From contig NZ_LAQU01000014.1 of NCBI RefSeq assembly GCF_000970345.1, positions 89,513-153,512 on the forward strand: DNA of 64,000 bases, in the 5' to 3' direction. The first letter of the stretch is position 1. Each line of letters opens with the position of its first letter. The translations under genes were made by a program, and so were the position numbers. The notes below the pieces were generated by a model. The model did no database searches. It saw only the letters and a program-made list of their open reading frames with translations, and was not told where the DNA came from. This DNA is from Robbsia andropogonis (lineage in GTDB: Bacteria > Pseudomonadota > Gammaproteobacteria > Burkholderiales > Burkholderiaceae). This document shows, in pieces, positions 1-9,975 of this stretch.

Positions 1-2
1 CC

Positions 3-365
3 AATCAATCCGTGCTGGCGCCAAAGGGCTATCTCACTGGCGCGGAATGGGATTGGGCCACGCCGTACAAAGCACTCGTGGGCGACGCCCAGGCTGGCAA
101 GCCCGCACCGAATCTACTGCGCGGCGGCTTGAAAGAGGGTTATGTGAAAATGTCTCCGTACGGCCCGAAAGTAGATGCCTCGGCGAAGCAAAATGCCGAT
201 GCGATCAAGGCCACCATGATGAGCGGCCAATTCGTTATTTTCAAGGGACCGATCAAGGATAACAAAGGTGGCGTCGTCATCCCATCCGGAGTCAGTCATG
301 TTCAGACGGACTACTCGCTGGAAAGCATGAACTATATGGTGGCTGGCATCGTCGGCCAAATTTGA
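3..365 (+). CDS. BMP-family ABC transporter substrate-binding protein, C-terminal part
   Basis: This is the last ~120 residues of a periplasmic binding protein; the gene begins upstream of the window. The ending, with a pattern of short hydrophobic strands and the final segment YMVAGIVGQI, resembles the basic membrane protein (Bmp/PnrA-like) family that binds nucleosides and related nitrogen compounds. Assignment rests mainly on context: the next genes are the two permeases and the double ATPase of exactly this transporter class, in the right order. It lies 12 bases before the first permease, so it is part of the same operon. Ligand unknown; the hydrolases downstream suggest a ureido compound rather than a nucleoside. 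Confidence 0.75.
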   Translation, partial: NQSVLAPKGYLTGAEWDWATPYKALVGDAQAGKPAPNLLRGGLKEGYVKMSPYGPKVDASAKQNADAIKATMMSGQFVIFKGPIKDNKGGVVIPSGVSHVQTDYSLESMNYMVAGIVGQI

Positions 366-377
366 TAAGAGCTTATC

Positions 378-1574
378 GTGCTTCCAAACCGGCCTTTTCG
401 TCCGTCGGGATTTGCCGCCGCCGCCGCAGGCAAGGCTGCCGTGGTGGCAGCAAGGCTGACGCTGCGTGTCTTGCCCGCGTTGCCCAGTATGCTTGCGCTA
501 ATAGGGACGATGGTGCTTTTCTCACTGTTCCTGGCCGTGCAAGGGCAGCCGCCGCTTGATGCCATTGGCTTGATCTTTGAGGGGGCATTCGGTTCCGCGT
601 TTTCATGGCAGAACACCTTAATGCGTGCTTCGCCCCTCATGTTGACTGCCTTGTGCGTAGCGCTACCGGCCCGCGTTGGATTGGTTGTCATCGGCGGCGA
701 GGGCGCGCTTGCGCTCGGTGGATTGAGCGCTGCCGTGATTCCCATGCTTCTCCCCGCGAGCACGTCCTGGCTCATCGCAACGCCATTGATGGCCGTTGCT
801 GGCATGGTGACCGGGGCCGTGTGGGCTGGGGGCGTGGGGGCATTGAAGCAATGGCGTGGGGTGAACGAGACCATCAGCAGTCTGTTGCTGTCGTATATCG
901 CCATCGCGGTGTTCAAGTTTTTGGTCGAGGGACCATTGCGCGATGCTGCAAGCCTTAACAAGCCTTCGACAATTGCAGTGCCTGCTGCATGGATGATCGG
1001 CTCCATGCCTGGAATGCAAATGCATTGGGGGTTGTTTTGGAGTGTGCTGGTGTGCCTGGGAGTCTCGATATTCACCACGTTCAGCACCAAAGGTTTTGCG
1101 ATGCAGGTGGTAGGGGGGAGCCCGCGCGCCGCGAGGCTTGTCGGCTTGCCGGTCGATCTATTGACGTTGAGTGCTTGTGCGATGGGCGGCGCGGCAGCCG
1201 GGCTCGCGGGAATGTTCGAAGTCAGTGCAGTGCAGGGCAGTGCTAATGCCTCTTTGCTCGCGGGATATGGTTATGCAGGGATCCTGGTGGCCTTTGCGGC
1301 TCGCCAGGCACCATTCGCGATCATTTTTTGTGCGCTGTTGGTGGGCGGCATCGAGGCGAGCGGCAGCCTGCTGCAAAGGCGTCTGGGTTTTCCCGATGCA
1401 ACCACGCTCGTGCTGCAAGGTTTGTTGTTCGCGAATCTATTGGCATGGGAAGGGCTTGGGAAGTGGATGACTGCTTGGCGCGTGACATTGGAAAGCATGG
1501 CCTTCACGGAGAGCGCGTCACCACCAGCGACGCCAAAGATACCGTCCTCCTCGTTGGAGCAGCCTCATGCCTGA
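378..1574 (+). CDS. ABC transporter permease, BMP/nucleoside-type (first of pair)
   Basis: A 398-residue inner-membrane permease with about eight to ten hydrophobic segments. The stretch LVVIGGEGALALGG near residue 102 and the later VVGGSPRAARLVGLPV loop match the branched-chain/nucleoside permease family (YufP-like). The frame opens with GTG at 378; an internal start could be used because the first ~30 residues are Ala/Arg-rich and weakly conserved. It overlaps the second permease by 8 bases, which implies translational coupling. Predicted role: one half of the membrane channel that passes the ligand from the binding protein into the cytoplasm. Confidence 0.88.
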   Translation: MLPNRPFRPSGFAAAAAGKAAVVAARLTLRVLPALPSMLALIGTMVLFSLFLAVQGQPPLDAIGLIFEGAFGSAFSWQNTLMRASPLMLTALCVALPARVGLVVIGGEGALALGGLSAAVIPMLLPASTSWLIATPLMAVAGMVTGAVWAGGVGALKQWRGVNETISSLLLSYIAIAVFKFLVEGPLRDAASLNKPSTIAVPAAWMIGSMPGMQMHWGLFWSVLVCLGVSIFTTFSTKGFAMQVVGGSPRAARLVGLPVDLLTLSACAMGGAAAGLAGMFEVSAVQGSANASLLAGYGYAGILVAFAARQAPFAIIFCALLVGGIEASGSLLQRRLGFPDATTLVLQGLLFANLLAWEGLGKWMTAWRVTLESMAFTESASPPATPKIPSSSLEQPHA

Positions 1575-2493
1575 TATGCACTCCCCTATCGTGGTGCTGG
1601 TGTTGTCGCTGTTTGCCGGCGCGATTCGCGTGAGCACACCCTACCTTTTCGTAAGCCTGGGTGAATGCATCACGGAGAAAGCCGGCCGGGTAAATTTGGG
1701 ACTGGAGGGTATCCTGGTCTGTGGTGCGATGAGTGCCTACGGCGGTTCCTTTCTAACTGGGTCACCTTGGCTGGGCGTATTGGCGGCAGCGCTGTTCGGT
1801 ATGTCGTTGGGCACGCTGCATGGCATGATCTGTTCCTTGCCGCGTGTGTCGGATATCGCATTCGGTATTGCCTTGATGTTGTTCGGAACGGGGCTGGCGT
1901 ATTACCTGGGCAAGCCTTTGATCGAACCGCAGGCGGCCATGCTGCCCTCGATTGATCTAGGTGCGTGGAGCAGATCCGCGCAGGTGCGCGACGCACTGCA
2001 TATCAATCTGCTGTTTGTGATCGGTGTCGTTCTTTCTTTCTTATTGCAATGGGGTCTGCGATCCACGCGATGGGGCCTGGTATTGCGCTTGGTCGGGGAT
2101 CACGCTGAAACAGCCAGGGCAATGGGTTATCCGCTAGTCCGCATCCGCATCATTGCGACGGCTTTTGGTGGTGCATGCGCTGGCATCGGTGGCGCCTATT
2201 TGTCACTGGTGTATCCGGGAAGCTGGAACGAGGGGCTATCCAGCGGACAAGGGCTGATGGCTGTCGCCTTGGTGATCTTTGCCAAGTGGCAACCCGTGCG
2301 CTGCTTGTGGGCTGCCCTGCTATTTGGCGCGGCAGGCGCCTTAGGACCCGCGTTGCAAGCCATTGGCGTTACGAGTGGCTATTACTTGTATAACGCAGCG
2401 CCGTATGTGCTGACGCTGGTAATCATGATTATCAATTGTCGCCCGGATCGGACCCTTGCAGGTGCGCCAGGTGAATTGAGTCTTACGCGTTGA
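1567..2493 (+). CDS. ABC transporter permease, BMP/nucleoside-type (second of pair)
   Basis: A 308-residue integral membrane protein of the YufQ-like class. The N-terminal LGECITEKAGRVNLGLEG segment is the hallmark of this family, and VGDHAETARAMGYPLVRIR is the cytoplasmic coupling loop that contacts the ATPase. It overlaps the upstream permease by 8 bases and is followed after 29 bases by the biuret-hydrolase-like gene. It should form the heterodimeric channel with the preceding protein. Confidence 0.9.
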   Translation: MPDMHSPIVVLVLSLFAGAIRVSTPYLFVSLGECITEKAGRVNLGLEGILVCGAMSAYGGSFLTGSPWLGVLAAALFGMSLGTLHGMICSLPRVSDIAFGIALMLFGTGLAYYLGKPLIEPQAAMLPSIDLGAWSRSAQVRDALHINLLFVIGVVLSFLLQWGLRSTRWGLVLRLVGDHAETARAMGYPLVRIRIIATAFGGACAGIGGAYLSLVYPGSWNEGLSSGQGLMAVALVIFAKWQPVRCLWAALLFGAAGALGPALQAIGVTSGYYLYNAAPYVLTLVIMIINCRPDRTLAGAPGELSLTR

Positions 2494-2522
2494 AGCAACG
2501 CATTGGGTGATAGAGGTTCGTC

Positions 2523-3218
2523 ATGAGTTTGTTCATCGAAGCCAAACCATATCGCTGGCCCTATAACGGCGATCTGCGCGCGGATAATACTGCATTGATC
2601 ATCATCGACATGCAAACGGACTTCTGCGGGCCAGGAGGGTATGTCGATAAGATGGGGTATGACTTGAGCCTCACCCGGGCACCGATCGCCCCGTTGTCCG
2701 CCGTGTTGGATATGATGCGAGCCCAGGGTTACACGATCATTCACACACGGGAAGGACATCGCGCCGACCTGTCGGATTTGCCGGCCAATAAGCGTTGGAG
2801 AAGCCGGCAAGCGGGTAGCAACGGCGTGGGTATCGGTGACGACGGCCCATGCGGCAAAATTTTGGTAAGAGGCGAGGATGGTTGGCAGATCATCGAGGAA
2901 CTCGCGCCGCAACCGGGAGAAATCGTCATTGATAAACCGGGTAAGGGGTCGTTTTATGCGACTGACCTCGAATTGATCCTGCGTACGCGGGGTATCCGCA
3001 ACCTGGTGCTTACCGGGATTACGACGGATGTGTGTGTGCATACGACCTTGCGCGAGGCCAACGACCGTGGTTTTGAATGTACGGTTCTGGCGGATTGTTG
3101 TGGTGCCACGGATGTCGGCAATCATTATGCGGCCCTGGCCATGATTCAGATGCAAGGTGGCGTCTTCGGCACCGTATCGGATTCGACGTCATTGCTGAGC
3201 GCTTTGCGCAATTCATGA
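2523..3218 (+). CDS. biuH: Isochorismatase-fold cysteine hydrolase, probable biuret amidohydrolase
   Basis: A 231-residue cytoplasmic amidohydrolase. The predicted Asp-Lys-Cys triad is D29 (in [11 protein letters not shown]), K138 (in IDKPGKGSF) and C171 (in TTDVCVHTT). The N-terminal [16 protein letters not shown] segment, the LPANKRWRS motif and [13 protein letters not shown] closely resemble what I remember of rhizobial biuret hydrolase, which splits biuret into allophanate and ammonia. A short insertion (about residues 97-103) separates it from that protein. RutB-type ureidoacrylate hydrolase is the main alternative. A Shine-Dalgarno-like AGAGG lies just before the ATG. Its stop overlaps the ATPase start (ATGA at 3215-3218), so the enzyme is made together with the importer. 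Confidence 0.78.
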   Translation: MSLFIEAKPYRWPYNGDLRADNTALIIIDMQTDFCGPGGYVDKMGYDLSLTRAPIAPLSAVLDMMRAQGYTIIHTREGHRADLSDLPANKRWRSRQAGSNGVGIGDDGPCGKILVRGEDGWQIIEELAPQPGEIVIDKPGKGSFYATDLELILRTRGIRNLVLTGITTDVCVHTTLREANDRGFECTVLADCCGATDVGNHYAALAMIQMQGGVFGTVSDSTSLLSALRNS

Positions 3219-4942
3219 TGAATCGACCACAACAAGGTCTTGGGCTGGCGATCGAGCTTGTAGGCGCGGGGAAGTCATTTGGTGCCTTCCGCGCCCTGGA
3301 TGACGTTTCAATGAAAGTACGGTCGGGAACGATTCACGCACTCCTCGGAGAAAACGGCGCCGGCAAAAGTACGCTTGTAAAAGGGTTGGTAGGGTACGGT
3401 TTGCTGGATCAGGGACAGATGATCGCGGACACCCGAGAGGTCTCGATTGCATCGCCGCGCGACGCACAAGCCCTCGGCATAGGCATGGTGTACCAGCATT
3501 TCACGCTGGCGACGGGTCTTTCCGTCGAGGAAAATTTGTTATTGGCACGCGGTGCGCTGCCATGGCAGATCGACTGGAAACGCGAGCGCGCCGCGCTGAC
3601 AGCGTTTATGCAAAGCATGCCGTTTCAACTTCCGTTGTCCGTGCCTGTCGCATCGCTAGCAGCGGGCGAAAAACAGAAGTTGGAAATATTGAAGCAACTC
3701 TATCTGCAGCAGCGTCTATTGATTCTCGACGAGCCGACTTCCGTGCTGACGCCACAGGAAGCGGATGATGTGTTGGGATTAATGCGCACACTGACGTTGT
3801 CTGGTCGCTTGACCGTGCTGATGATCACGCATAAGTTCCGAGAGGTCATGGCGTATGCGGACGACGTAACGGTGTTGCGGCGAGGAAAGCGCGTGGCCAG
3901 TTGCCCGGTATCAGACACGAACCCCGATGAACTTGCCCGCTGGATGATCGGGGCGGGGACACATTCGAATGCCAACGACCAGAGCGGCGGCGACCTTTCC
4001 GCGATGGCAGAAGCGCTGCAAGACGCAACGCCAACGCCAACGCCAACGCCAACGCCAACGCCAACGCCAACGCCAACGCCAACGCCAACGCCAACGCCAA
4101 CGCCAACGCCAACGCCAACCGCCGGCACCATTCGACTTGAGCTGACCGAACTCTGTGTGCAGGACGATCGAGGGCATATGGCGGTGAAAGACGTCTCTTT
4201 GCAAGTGAGGGCTGGGGAGATCGTCGGCGTAGCGGGTGTTTCCGGTAACGGTCAAAAAGAATTACTGGATGCACTGACGGGGCAACGACATATCCGGCAT
4301 GGCCTCATGCGCGTAGCAGGCATGCCATATCGTGCCACGCGCAAGCAAATGACGACGCTGCGTGTTTTCGCGATTCCAGAGGAGCCGTTGCGCAACGCTT
4401 GCGTGGCCGGCATGAGCGTTGCACAAAATCTGGCGTTGCGGGACTTTGACAGAGCGCCATTGCGCCGAGCCGGATGGTGGCTGAATCGTCGTGCGATGCG
4501 GGAGCGCGCCGCCCATTTGATCCAGGAGTTCAATGTTCGTCCTCCTGTCCCTGAGCGGACCATGGGCACCTTGTCTGGTGGTAATGTTCAGCGTGCCGTG
4601 CTCGCGCGGGAATTGGGGCAGGCGGTGGATGTATTGATTGTCGCCAACCCTGTTTTCGGTCTTGACTTTGCTTCCGTTGCCGACATTCATGCACGAATCG
4701 TCGCGGCAAAACGTAATGGCGCTGCCGTATTGTTGATCAGTGAAGATGTAGACGAACTATTGGCGCTGGCGGACCGTATCGTTGTAATGACAGCCGGAGA
4801 ATTTGTTTTTGAGACTGATGCGACCCATGCCGATCGTAGTGTACTCGGACGGTATATGGCAGGGTCTGACACAAGCGGTCGACCACATGGTGTTGCTGAC
4901 GATCATAACAGGGCGACCGCTCCCAACGAGGAAATCGTATGA
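3215..4942 (+). CDS. ABC transporter double ATPase, BMP/nucleoside-type, with Thr-Pro repeat linker
   Basis: A ~575-residue protein with two nucleotide-binding domains, as in YufO/RbsA-type importers. Domain 1 (about residues 10-260) has Walker [10 protein letters not shown] at 45-53, a modified signature [11 protein letters not shown], and Walker [14 protein letters not shown] linker of about 16 Thr-Pro pairs (from residue ~272) follows. Domain 2 has a degenerate Walker A (GVSGNGQKE), an intact signature LSGGNVQRA and a degenerate Walker B ([12 protein letters not shown]), which is typical for the second half in this family. I start it at 3215, where ATG overlaps the stop of the hydrolase; the open frame extends to 3077 but that part shadows the hydrolase. 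A second ATG follows at 3218. Confidence 0.9.
   Translation: MMNRPQQGLGLAIELVGAGKSFGAFRALDDVSMKVRSGTIHALLGENGAGKSTLVKGLVGYGLLDQGQMIADTREVSIASPRDAQALGIGMVYQHFTLATGLSVEENLLLARGALPWQIDWKRERAALTAFMQSMPFQLPLSVPVASLAAGEKQKLEILKQLYLQQRLLILDEPTSVLTPQEADDVLGLMRTLTLSGRLTVLMITHKFREVMAYADDVTVLRRGKRVASCPVSDTNPDELARWMIGAGTHSNANDQSGGDLSAMAEALQDATPTPTPTPTPTPTPTPTPTPTPTPTPTPTPTAGTIRLELTELCVQDDRGHMAVKDVSLQVRAGEIVGVAGVSGNGQKELLDALTGQRHIRHGLMRVAGMPYRATRKQMTTLRVFAIPEEPLRNACVAGMSVAQNLALRDFDRAPLRRAGWWLNRRAMRERAAHLIQEFNVRPPVPERTMGTLSGGNVQRAVLARELGQAVDVLIVANPVFGLDFASVADIHARIVAAKRNGAAVLLISEDVDELLALADRIVVMTAGEFVFETDATHADRSVLGRYMAGSDTSGRPHGVADDHNRATAPNEEIV
4027..4119 (+). repeat. Hexanucleotide tandem repeat (AACGCC)n inside the ATPase gene
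   Basis: Fifteen perfect copies of AACGCC run from 4027 to 4116, with a partial copy after them. In frame this encodes alternating Thr and Pro between the two ATPase domains. Because the unit is six bases, gain or loss of units changes linker length by two residues without shifting frame. Such arrays are prone to slippage, so length is likely to differ between strains. Confidence 0.97.
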
Positions 4943-5108
4943 GCTATTGCGAGCCCTCATAAAATATCACCGCATTACTTATAGTGCTTTTCGTGAATCA
5001 GCATTGCGCGGCGTGTCGAAGAATATCGATGACACTATCATGCTTCCCTGTATCGTAATGTTTATATGAGGGCGAGCAGAACACAACAACGCAATCCCTC
5101 AATTTGCC

Positions 5109-5774
5109 ATGACGAAACTCCGCATCGCCGCACAACCAGGGCCTTTCGATTTTGACACCGCCACCACCGCGTTGTTGATTATCGATATGCAGCGTGATTT
5201 TATCGAACCAGGCGGGTTTGGCGCATCGCTGGGAAACGATGTCACGCAACTAAAAAAGATTGTGCCAACGGTGGTTACTTTACTAGCGTGGGCGCGTGAG
5301 CACCAGATGCTTGTCGTGCATACCCGTGAATCCCACGCACCGGACTTGGCGGACTGCCCGCGTGCCAAGCGGGAGCGTGGCGTGCCGAACAGCAGGATAG
5401 GGGATATGGGTCCGATGGGGCGGATCTTGGTTCGCGGCGAGTTCGGCAATGCTATCATCCCCGAGCTGGCGCCAGCAAACAATGAATGGGTGATCGATAA
5501 ACCCGGTAAGGGGGCCTTTTATGAGACGAGGCTGGCTGAAAGGCTGAGCGCACGAAAAATAACGCATCTTCTGTTTGCCGGCGTTACCACTGAAGTGTGC
5601 GTGCAGACGTCGATGCGCGAAGCAAATGACCGTGGCTACGACAGTTTGTTGGTGACGGACGCTACGGCAAGTTATTTTCCTGTTTTTTGGCAAGCGACAA
5701 TTGAGATGGTGCATTCACAAGGTGGCATCGTGGGATGGACGGCGCCTTTTGCCGCGCTGAACAACCCGATTTAG
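5109..5774 (+). CDS. Isochorismatase-fold cysteine hydrolase, second paralogue (triuret/ureido amidohydrolase candidate)
   Basis: A 221-residue relative of the hydrolase at 2523, with the same Asp-Lys-Cys layout: D26 ([11 protein letters not shown]), K131 (IDKPGKGAF) and C164 (TTEVCVQTS). The 33-residue spacing between Lys and Cys is the same in both proteins. It lacks the N-terminal YxWPYNG segment and the LPANKRWRS motif of the first paralogue, so substrate preference should differ. The family contains biuret, triuret, guanylurea and ureidoacrylate hydrolases; triuret is an attractive guess because its hydrolysis feeds biuret to the first enzyme, but the sequence alone does not show this. 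A 166-base gap before it could hold a separate promoter. Confidence 0.8.
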   Translation: MTKLRIAAQPGPFDFDTATTALLIIDMQRDFIEPGGFGASLGNDVTQLKKIVPTVVTLLAWAREHQMLVVHTRESHAPDLADCPRAKRERGVPNSRIGDMGPMGRILVRGEFGNAIIPELAPANNEWVIDKPGKGAFYETRLAERLSARKITHLLFAGVTTEVCVQTSMREANDRGYDSLLVTDATASYFPVFWQATIEMVHSQGGIVGWTAPFAALNNPI

Positions 5775-5789
5775 CAGGAAGAAAATTGC

Positions 5790-6563
5790 ATGATGAATGA
5801 CCGTACCGAGACGTCGGATGCGTTGACCGGGCGTGACGCATCGCCCTTAGTACCCGCGAGTGACTCACTCGCAAAGAATGCTGCGAATCCACTTGCCGAA
5901 CAGGTTTATCAAAAGCTCAAGCAAGACATTTTCAGCTTCCGGCTTTTTCCGGGTGATCGTTTTTCTGAAAGCGATATTGCCCAATACTATGGCGTATCGC
6001 GTACGCCCATGCGTGATGGCTTGTTTCGCTTGCAGCGCGAAGGCTATCTGGAAGTAGGATTTCGTCGTGGTTGGAAAGTTGCACCAATCAATTTCGATCA
6101 ACTCGACCAGTTATACGACTTGCGTATCGTGCTGGAATCGGCGGCGTTGGAGCGTATGTCGTCCGGAAGCTCGGCCGCGCGCGACATATTGGACGAATTG
6201 GAACGTATCTGGTGTGTGTCGCTCGAAGCGCAACAGGACGATCCGATAGAGATGTTTGGAATGGATGAACACTTTCATAGGCGTCTGGTCGAGTCGGCTG
6301 GAAATGCGGAGATGGTGCGAGTGCACAATGACATTACCGAACGTATTCGGATTGTGCGGCGATTAGACTTCTTAAAGCGACACCGTACGGCAGCAACCTA
6401 CGACGAACACGCGAAGATGCTGAGCTTGATTAAGCGTAACCGACTGACCGAGGCTGCTATTTTGCTACGAGCACATATCACGCAGAGCAAACTCGAGGTA
6501 CGAAAAATTACCCTGTCCATGTTGTCCGACGCGCGCACCAGTAAACAGCCATTTGTTAGTTAA
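5790..6563 (+). CDS. GntR-family transcriptional regulator (FadR/FCD subfamily)
   Basis: A 257-residue regulator. A winged helix-turn-helix occupies about residues 35-105, with the typical YYGVSRTPMRDGLFRLQREGYL recognition region split across helices 2-3, and an all-helical FCD ligand-binding domain follows (about 110-240) with the DEHFHRRLVESAGN metal/ligand-binding signature. The start is ATG 5790 behind AGGAAG; a second ATG follows at once. It lies 15 bases after the second hydrolase and is the last gene of the operon, so it probably controls the transporter/hydrolase genes in response to their substrate or product. Confidence 0.9.
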   Translation: MMNDRTETSDALTGRDASPLVPASDSLAKNAANPLAEQVYQKLKQDIFSFRLFPGDRFSESDIAQYYGVSRTPMRDGLFRLQREGYLEVGFRRGWKVAPINFDQLDQLYDLRIVLESAALERMSSGSSAARDILDELERIWCVSLEAQQDDPIEMFGMDEHFHRRLVESAGNAEMVRVHNDITERIRIVRRLDFLKRHRTAATYDEHAKMLSLIKRNRLTEAAILLRAHITQSKLEVRKITLSMLSDARTSKQPFVS

Positions 6564-6865
6564 ATTGATTAACGTGGGGTGGGATTTTTCTCATTTTTGA
6601 AAGCACGTATTCGACCGGCCACATCGGTTATGATGTGTGGTTTTCGATAGGTGCGGATGGAGGTGCGCCGTCTAATCAACGGCGTTTGCTACAGGAACTT
6701 GGCAATCCAGCGCCTTTTCCGGATTTGCCGGTGACGGTCACTTTCTGGTAATCGACGGCACTCGGTAGAAATCCACAGTGATTCATTCATTGACGAACGA
6801 TTGGGTTGCGCGACGTCGCCTGACCGCCTCGTCCGAAACACATCGCGACGACTAACGTTGAAAGT
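6564..6865 (+). other. Intergenic stretch with an unassigned open-frame remnant
   Basis: No complete gene is visible. On the plus strand one frame is open from about 6571 to the TAA at 6749-6751 and reads as plausible protein (for example STGHIGYDVWFSIG), but it has no good start codon and is preceded by a stop. It may be the C-terminal scrap of a lost gene. I do not recognise the family with certainty. No clear terminator for the GntR gene is seen. Confidence 0.25.
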
Positions 6866-7498
<633 letters not shown>

Positions 7499-7971
7499 AA
7501 CCGGTCCTTGTTATTTTTTGCAACGCTTATGGGGTCGGATGCGTTCTGGTCACGATCTCGATGCGTACAGCGTGACATATCTTGCCATATGACTGACCGT
7601 GGAGGCGGAACGTTGCTTGATGGCGAGATACGAGCATCGATCCTTGAAAGAAGACAACTTGTCATTTAAAGCTGATATGCCGTGGGACGCTGGCAGGTGT
7701 GCGAGTGCTAACGAAGCAGCATCACATGGCGACGATCAACAATAAGAACAGAATCTGTCCTGACGCCAAAAGGATGCTGCTAATAGGGTGCCGCGCGGTC
7801 TTTCCAGTGCATGCATCGCTATCGATGACGAGGTCAATTAAAAGTATATCGTCAATGCCCAAGCGCACCACCATGGCACGGAGCCAATCAGAATCCGTTT
7901 ATACCCACGGCGTACTCGACACGGCTATCGCTATAAACCTGTCATGCGCTGGACAGAGACGATGCGACACA
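7499..7971. other. Intergenic region, no gene recognised
   Basis: This 473-base stretch between the yfcF-like pseudogene and the symporter gene has only short open frames on either strand that do not look like protein families. It should contain the promoter of yfcF (minus strand) and the 3' end of the symporter transcript. I see no convincing terminator or RNA gene. Confidence 0.4.
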
Positions 7972-9504
7972 TTACGCCACTACGGAGTCGGTAGCATGAT
8001 GCACCGATGCCCTGGTCCTTACCGATTCAAACAGAGCGGCAACTCGCGCCTGTTCGGCGGGAGAAGGTTTGATAGCGAATGCGCAGATCACGAATACCGT
8101 TAAATTGGCAACCAATCCGACGATACCGCTTGTCAGGGAACCAAGCCATGGAATGTCATCCGGATACATCGCGGTCAAAACGACCGCGCAGGCAATCCCG
8201 ACCGCCATCCCGGCGATGGCGCCTTGCTTGTTGCCGCGACGGGAAAATATCCCAAAAAAGAGGGGCACGGCGAGCTGTATGATTCCCTGATATGAAATTT
8301 GCGCCAGAAGCTGAAGCCGGCTGTAGTCAAACGTCAAATACGCAAGAATAGCTGCCGCCAGGATAAAAACAGCCATTCCTGTTTTCGAAAGAATGGTCAG
8401 TTCACGGTCCGTGCGCTTCGTATTCCATGTGGCCAAGTCATTGGCAAATTGTGTCCCGCAGACCTGAACGCAGCCGTCCACGTGACCGATACTTGCAGCC
8501 AGAACAATGACAATTGCGATCGCCAGCATCCACGGACCGCCAGCGTCCATCAAGGCAAGGAACCAGCCGTGCTGCGGATTTGCCGCAACGTTTGGATCAT
8601 TACTCGCAGCCGCGGCGAATAGCATCAAAACGCAGTAGAAGCCACCAACCAACAAAATGGTCAGGAGTGTTCCCTTCTTCACCGCACGGACGCCACTGGC
8701 CGTGTAAATACGTTGGAAGCTCATCGGCCAGCACATCGCTCCGATTACCCCGGTGAATATCAAGCTGAACATGTACCATGGACCATATATCGAATGCGCG
8801 TCGCCCGGGATTTGCAGCAATTTCGGGGGAAGATGGGACAAATGCGAGAATGGCGTATGCGTTCCCATCAACAATGCGATACACAATGCAGCACACAACA
8901 CGTAGGCGATCAGGCCCTGAAACATATCGGTCATGATCAAGCCGCGCATACCCATGCTGACGGTCCAGTATTGTCGGATCAAAACAGTGGCGACGCCTGC
9001 AACGAGACATTGCGTCACGGTCCAGTTACCGAAGCTCGCGAACTGGAAGAGCGTTGCGAGGGCTTGAATGCCCATGACGACCCACGGAAAAACCGAGACA
9101 ATGCCGATGATGGATGCCAAGCGCTTGACGGTGGCGCTGTTATATCGCATGCCAAGTAGATCTGGCTGGGTGGTCAAGTCAAAGCGCTTACCCCAGGTCC
9201 ATGCGCGTCTTGCCATCAGATACATCGCGGTCACGCCTAAAACCGCATACACCATGCCGTAGAACCCGAGTACCCCGCCGACCGACAAAGCGAAGAACGC
9301 GGTGAAGGTTGAACCCGGCCACCAGGAGTTGGTGTAGCTCATGGCGATAAACCAAGGACCATATGAACGGCCGCCAACGGCGTAGTCCGAGAAAGTCGTG
9401 CTTTTGCGATTCGTCGCATATAGGACGGCAATCATGAGCACAAGGAATACGCCAATCATCCCAAATGTGATATAGGAATCGTTGATGTTTCCCGATGTGA
9501 TCAT
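7972..9504 (-). CDS. Sodium:solute symporter family protein (SSS)
   Basis: A 510-residue inner-membrane transporter with about 13 hydrophobic segments. The early FSDYAVGGRSYGPWFIAMSY motif and the later GMRGLIMTDMFQGLIAYV and ASIGHVDGCVQVCGTQF segments are typical of the sodium/solute symporter family (pantothenate, proline and related acids). Its start ATG overlaps the stop of the small DUF3311 protein upstream (ATGA at 9501-9504), and that pairing is common among SSS carriers of organic acids. Substrate is not evident; the neighbouring carbamoylase and kinases suggest an N-carbamoyl or hydroxylated small acid. Confidence 0.9.
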   Translation of the reverse strand: MITSGNINDSYITFGMIGVFLVLMIAVLYATNRKSTTFSDYAVGGRSYGPWFIAMSYTNSWWPGSTFTAFFALSVGGVLGFYGMVYAVLGVTAMYLMARRAWTWGKRFDLTTQPDLLGMRYNSATVKRLASIIGIVSVFPWVVMGIQALATLFQFASFGNWTVTQCLVAGVATVLIRQYWTVSMGMRGLIMTDMFQGLIAYVLCAALCIALLMGTHTPFSHLSHLPPKLLQIPGDAHSIYGPWYMFSLIFTGVIGAMCWPMSFQRIYTASGVRAVKKGTLLTILLVGGFYCVLMLFAAAASNDPNVAANPQHGWFLALMDAGGPWMLAIAIVIVLAASIGHVDGCVQVCGTQFANDLATWNTKRTDRELTILSKTGMAVFILAAAILAYLTFDYSRLQLLAQISYQGIIQLAVPLFFGIFSRRGNKQGAIAGMAVGIACAVVLTAMYPDDIPWLGSLTSGIVGLVANLTVFVICAFAIKPSPAEQARVAALFESVRTRASVHHATDSVVA

Positions 9505-9758
9505 GGTATTTGCCCCTCTTCCGGTAACGCGTCCTGCACGTTTTCGATGATATAAAGCGCCCAGACGCCAAGCCCTACCAATATGGCGTTGCCGATCCAG
9601 TACAGAATTGGAAGCGGAATCCCAGCAACAACGATTGCTGATCCGCTAACGCTTAGATAGAACGGTGGGAAGAGTGCCATCGCAAGCAACAATGCGAAGT
9701 ACACACCAAAAAAATAGTTGCGAAGTTTCTTAGGTTTGACCTGATCAACTTGGTTCAT
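9501..9758 (-). CDS. Small two-helix membrane protein, DUF3311-like, symporter partner
   Basis: An 85-residue protein with two clear transmembrane segments (about residues 15-35 and 45-70) and a Pro-rich loop, GIPLPILYWIG, between them. This fits the DUF3311 proteins encoded next to SSS-family symporters. A strong AAGGAG lies seven bases before the ATG. It is translationally coupled to the symporter and may be needed for its assembly or stability; that role is inferred from linkage only. Confidence 0.8.
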   Translation of the reverse strand: MNQVDQVKPKKLRNYFFGVYFALLLAMALFPPFYLSVSGSAIVVAGIPLPILYWIGNAILVGLGVWALYIIENVQDALPEEGQIP

Positions 9759-9975
9759 TGAAGTGCTCCTTCATTGAAGCGGATGTCGACGAGTAAACTA
9801 CTAGCCATTTCTTGAATGAATACATTGCAATATCCACAAATAAATTAAGACGTATATTAACTATGCATAACGGGACATCATTCATTTTGGTAATCATCAA
9901 CGACGGAAGCGATCACATCGACTAACAACCCGGCACGGAGCAAGTATCGAAGGCAAGAATGCGGTTCAATTTTTT

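Noticed and set aside
332..1090. Long minus-strand open frame of 252 codons opposite the first permease
   Set aside because: It is antisense to a clear transporter gene, low in recognisable motifs, and a by-product of GC-rich codon use.
3077..3214. Upstream extension of the double ATPase
   Set aside because: It overlaps the 3' end of the hydrolase in another frame; the ATGA overlap at 3215 is the natural start.
4027..4119. Could the tandem AACGCC array be a CRISPR or integration site?
   Set aside because: Units are 6 bases with no spacers, and the array is in frame inside a coding sequence.
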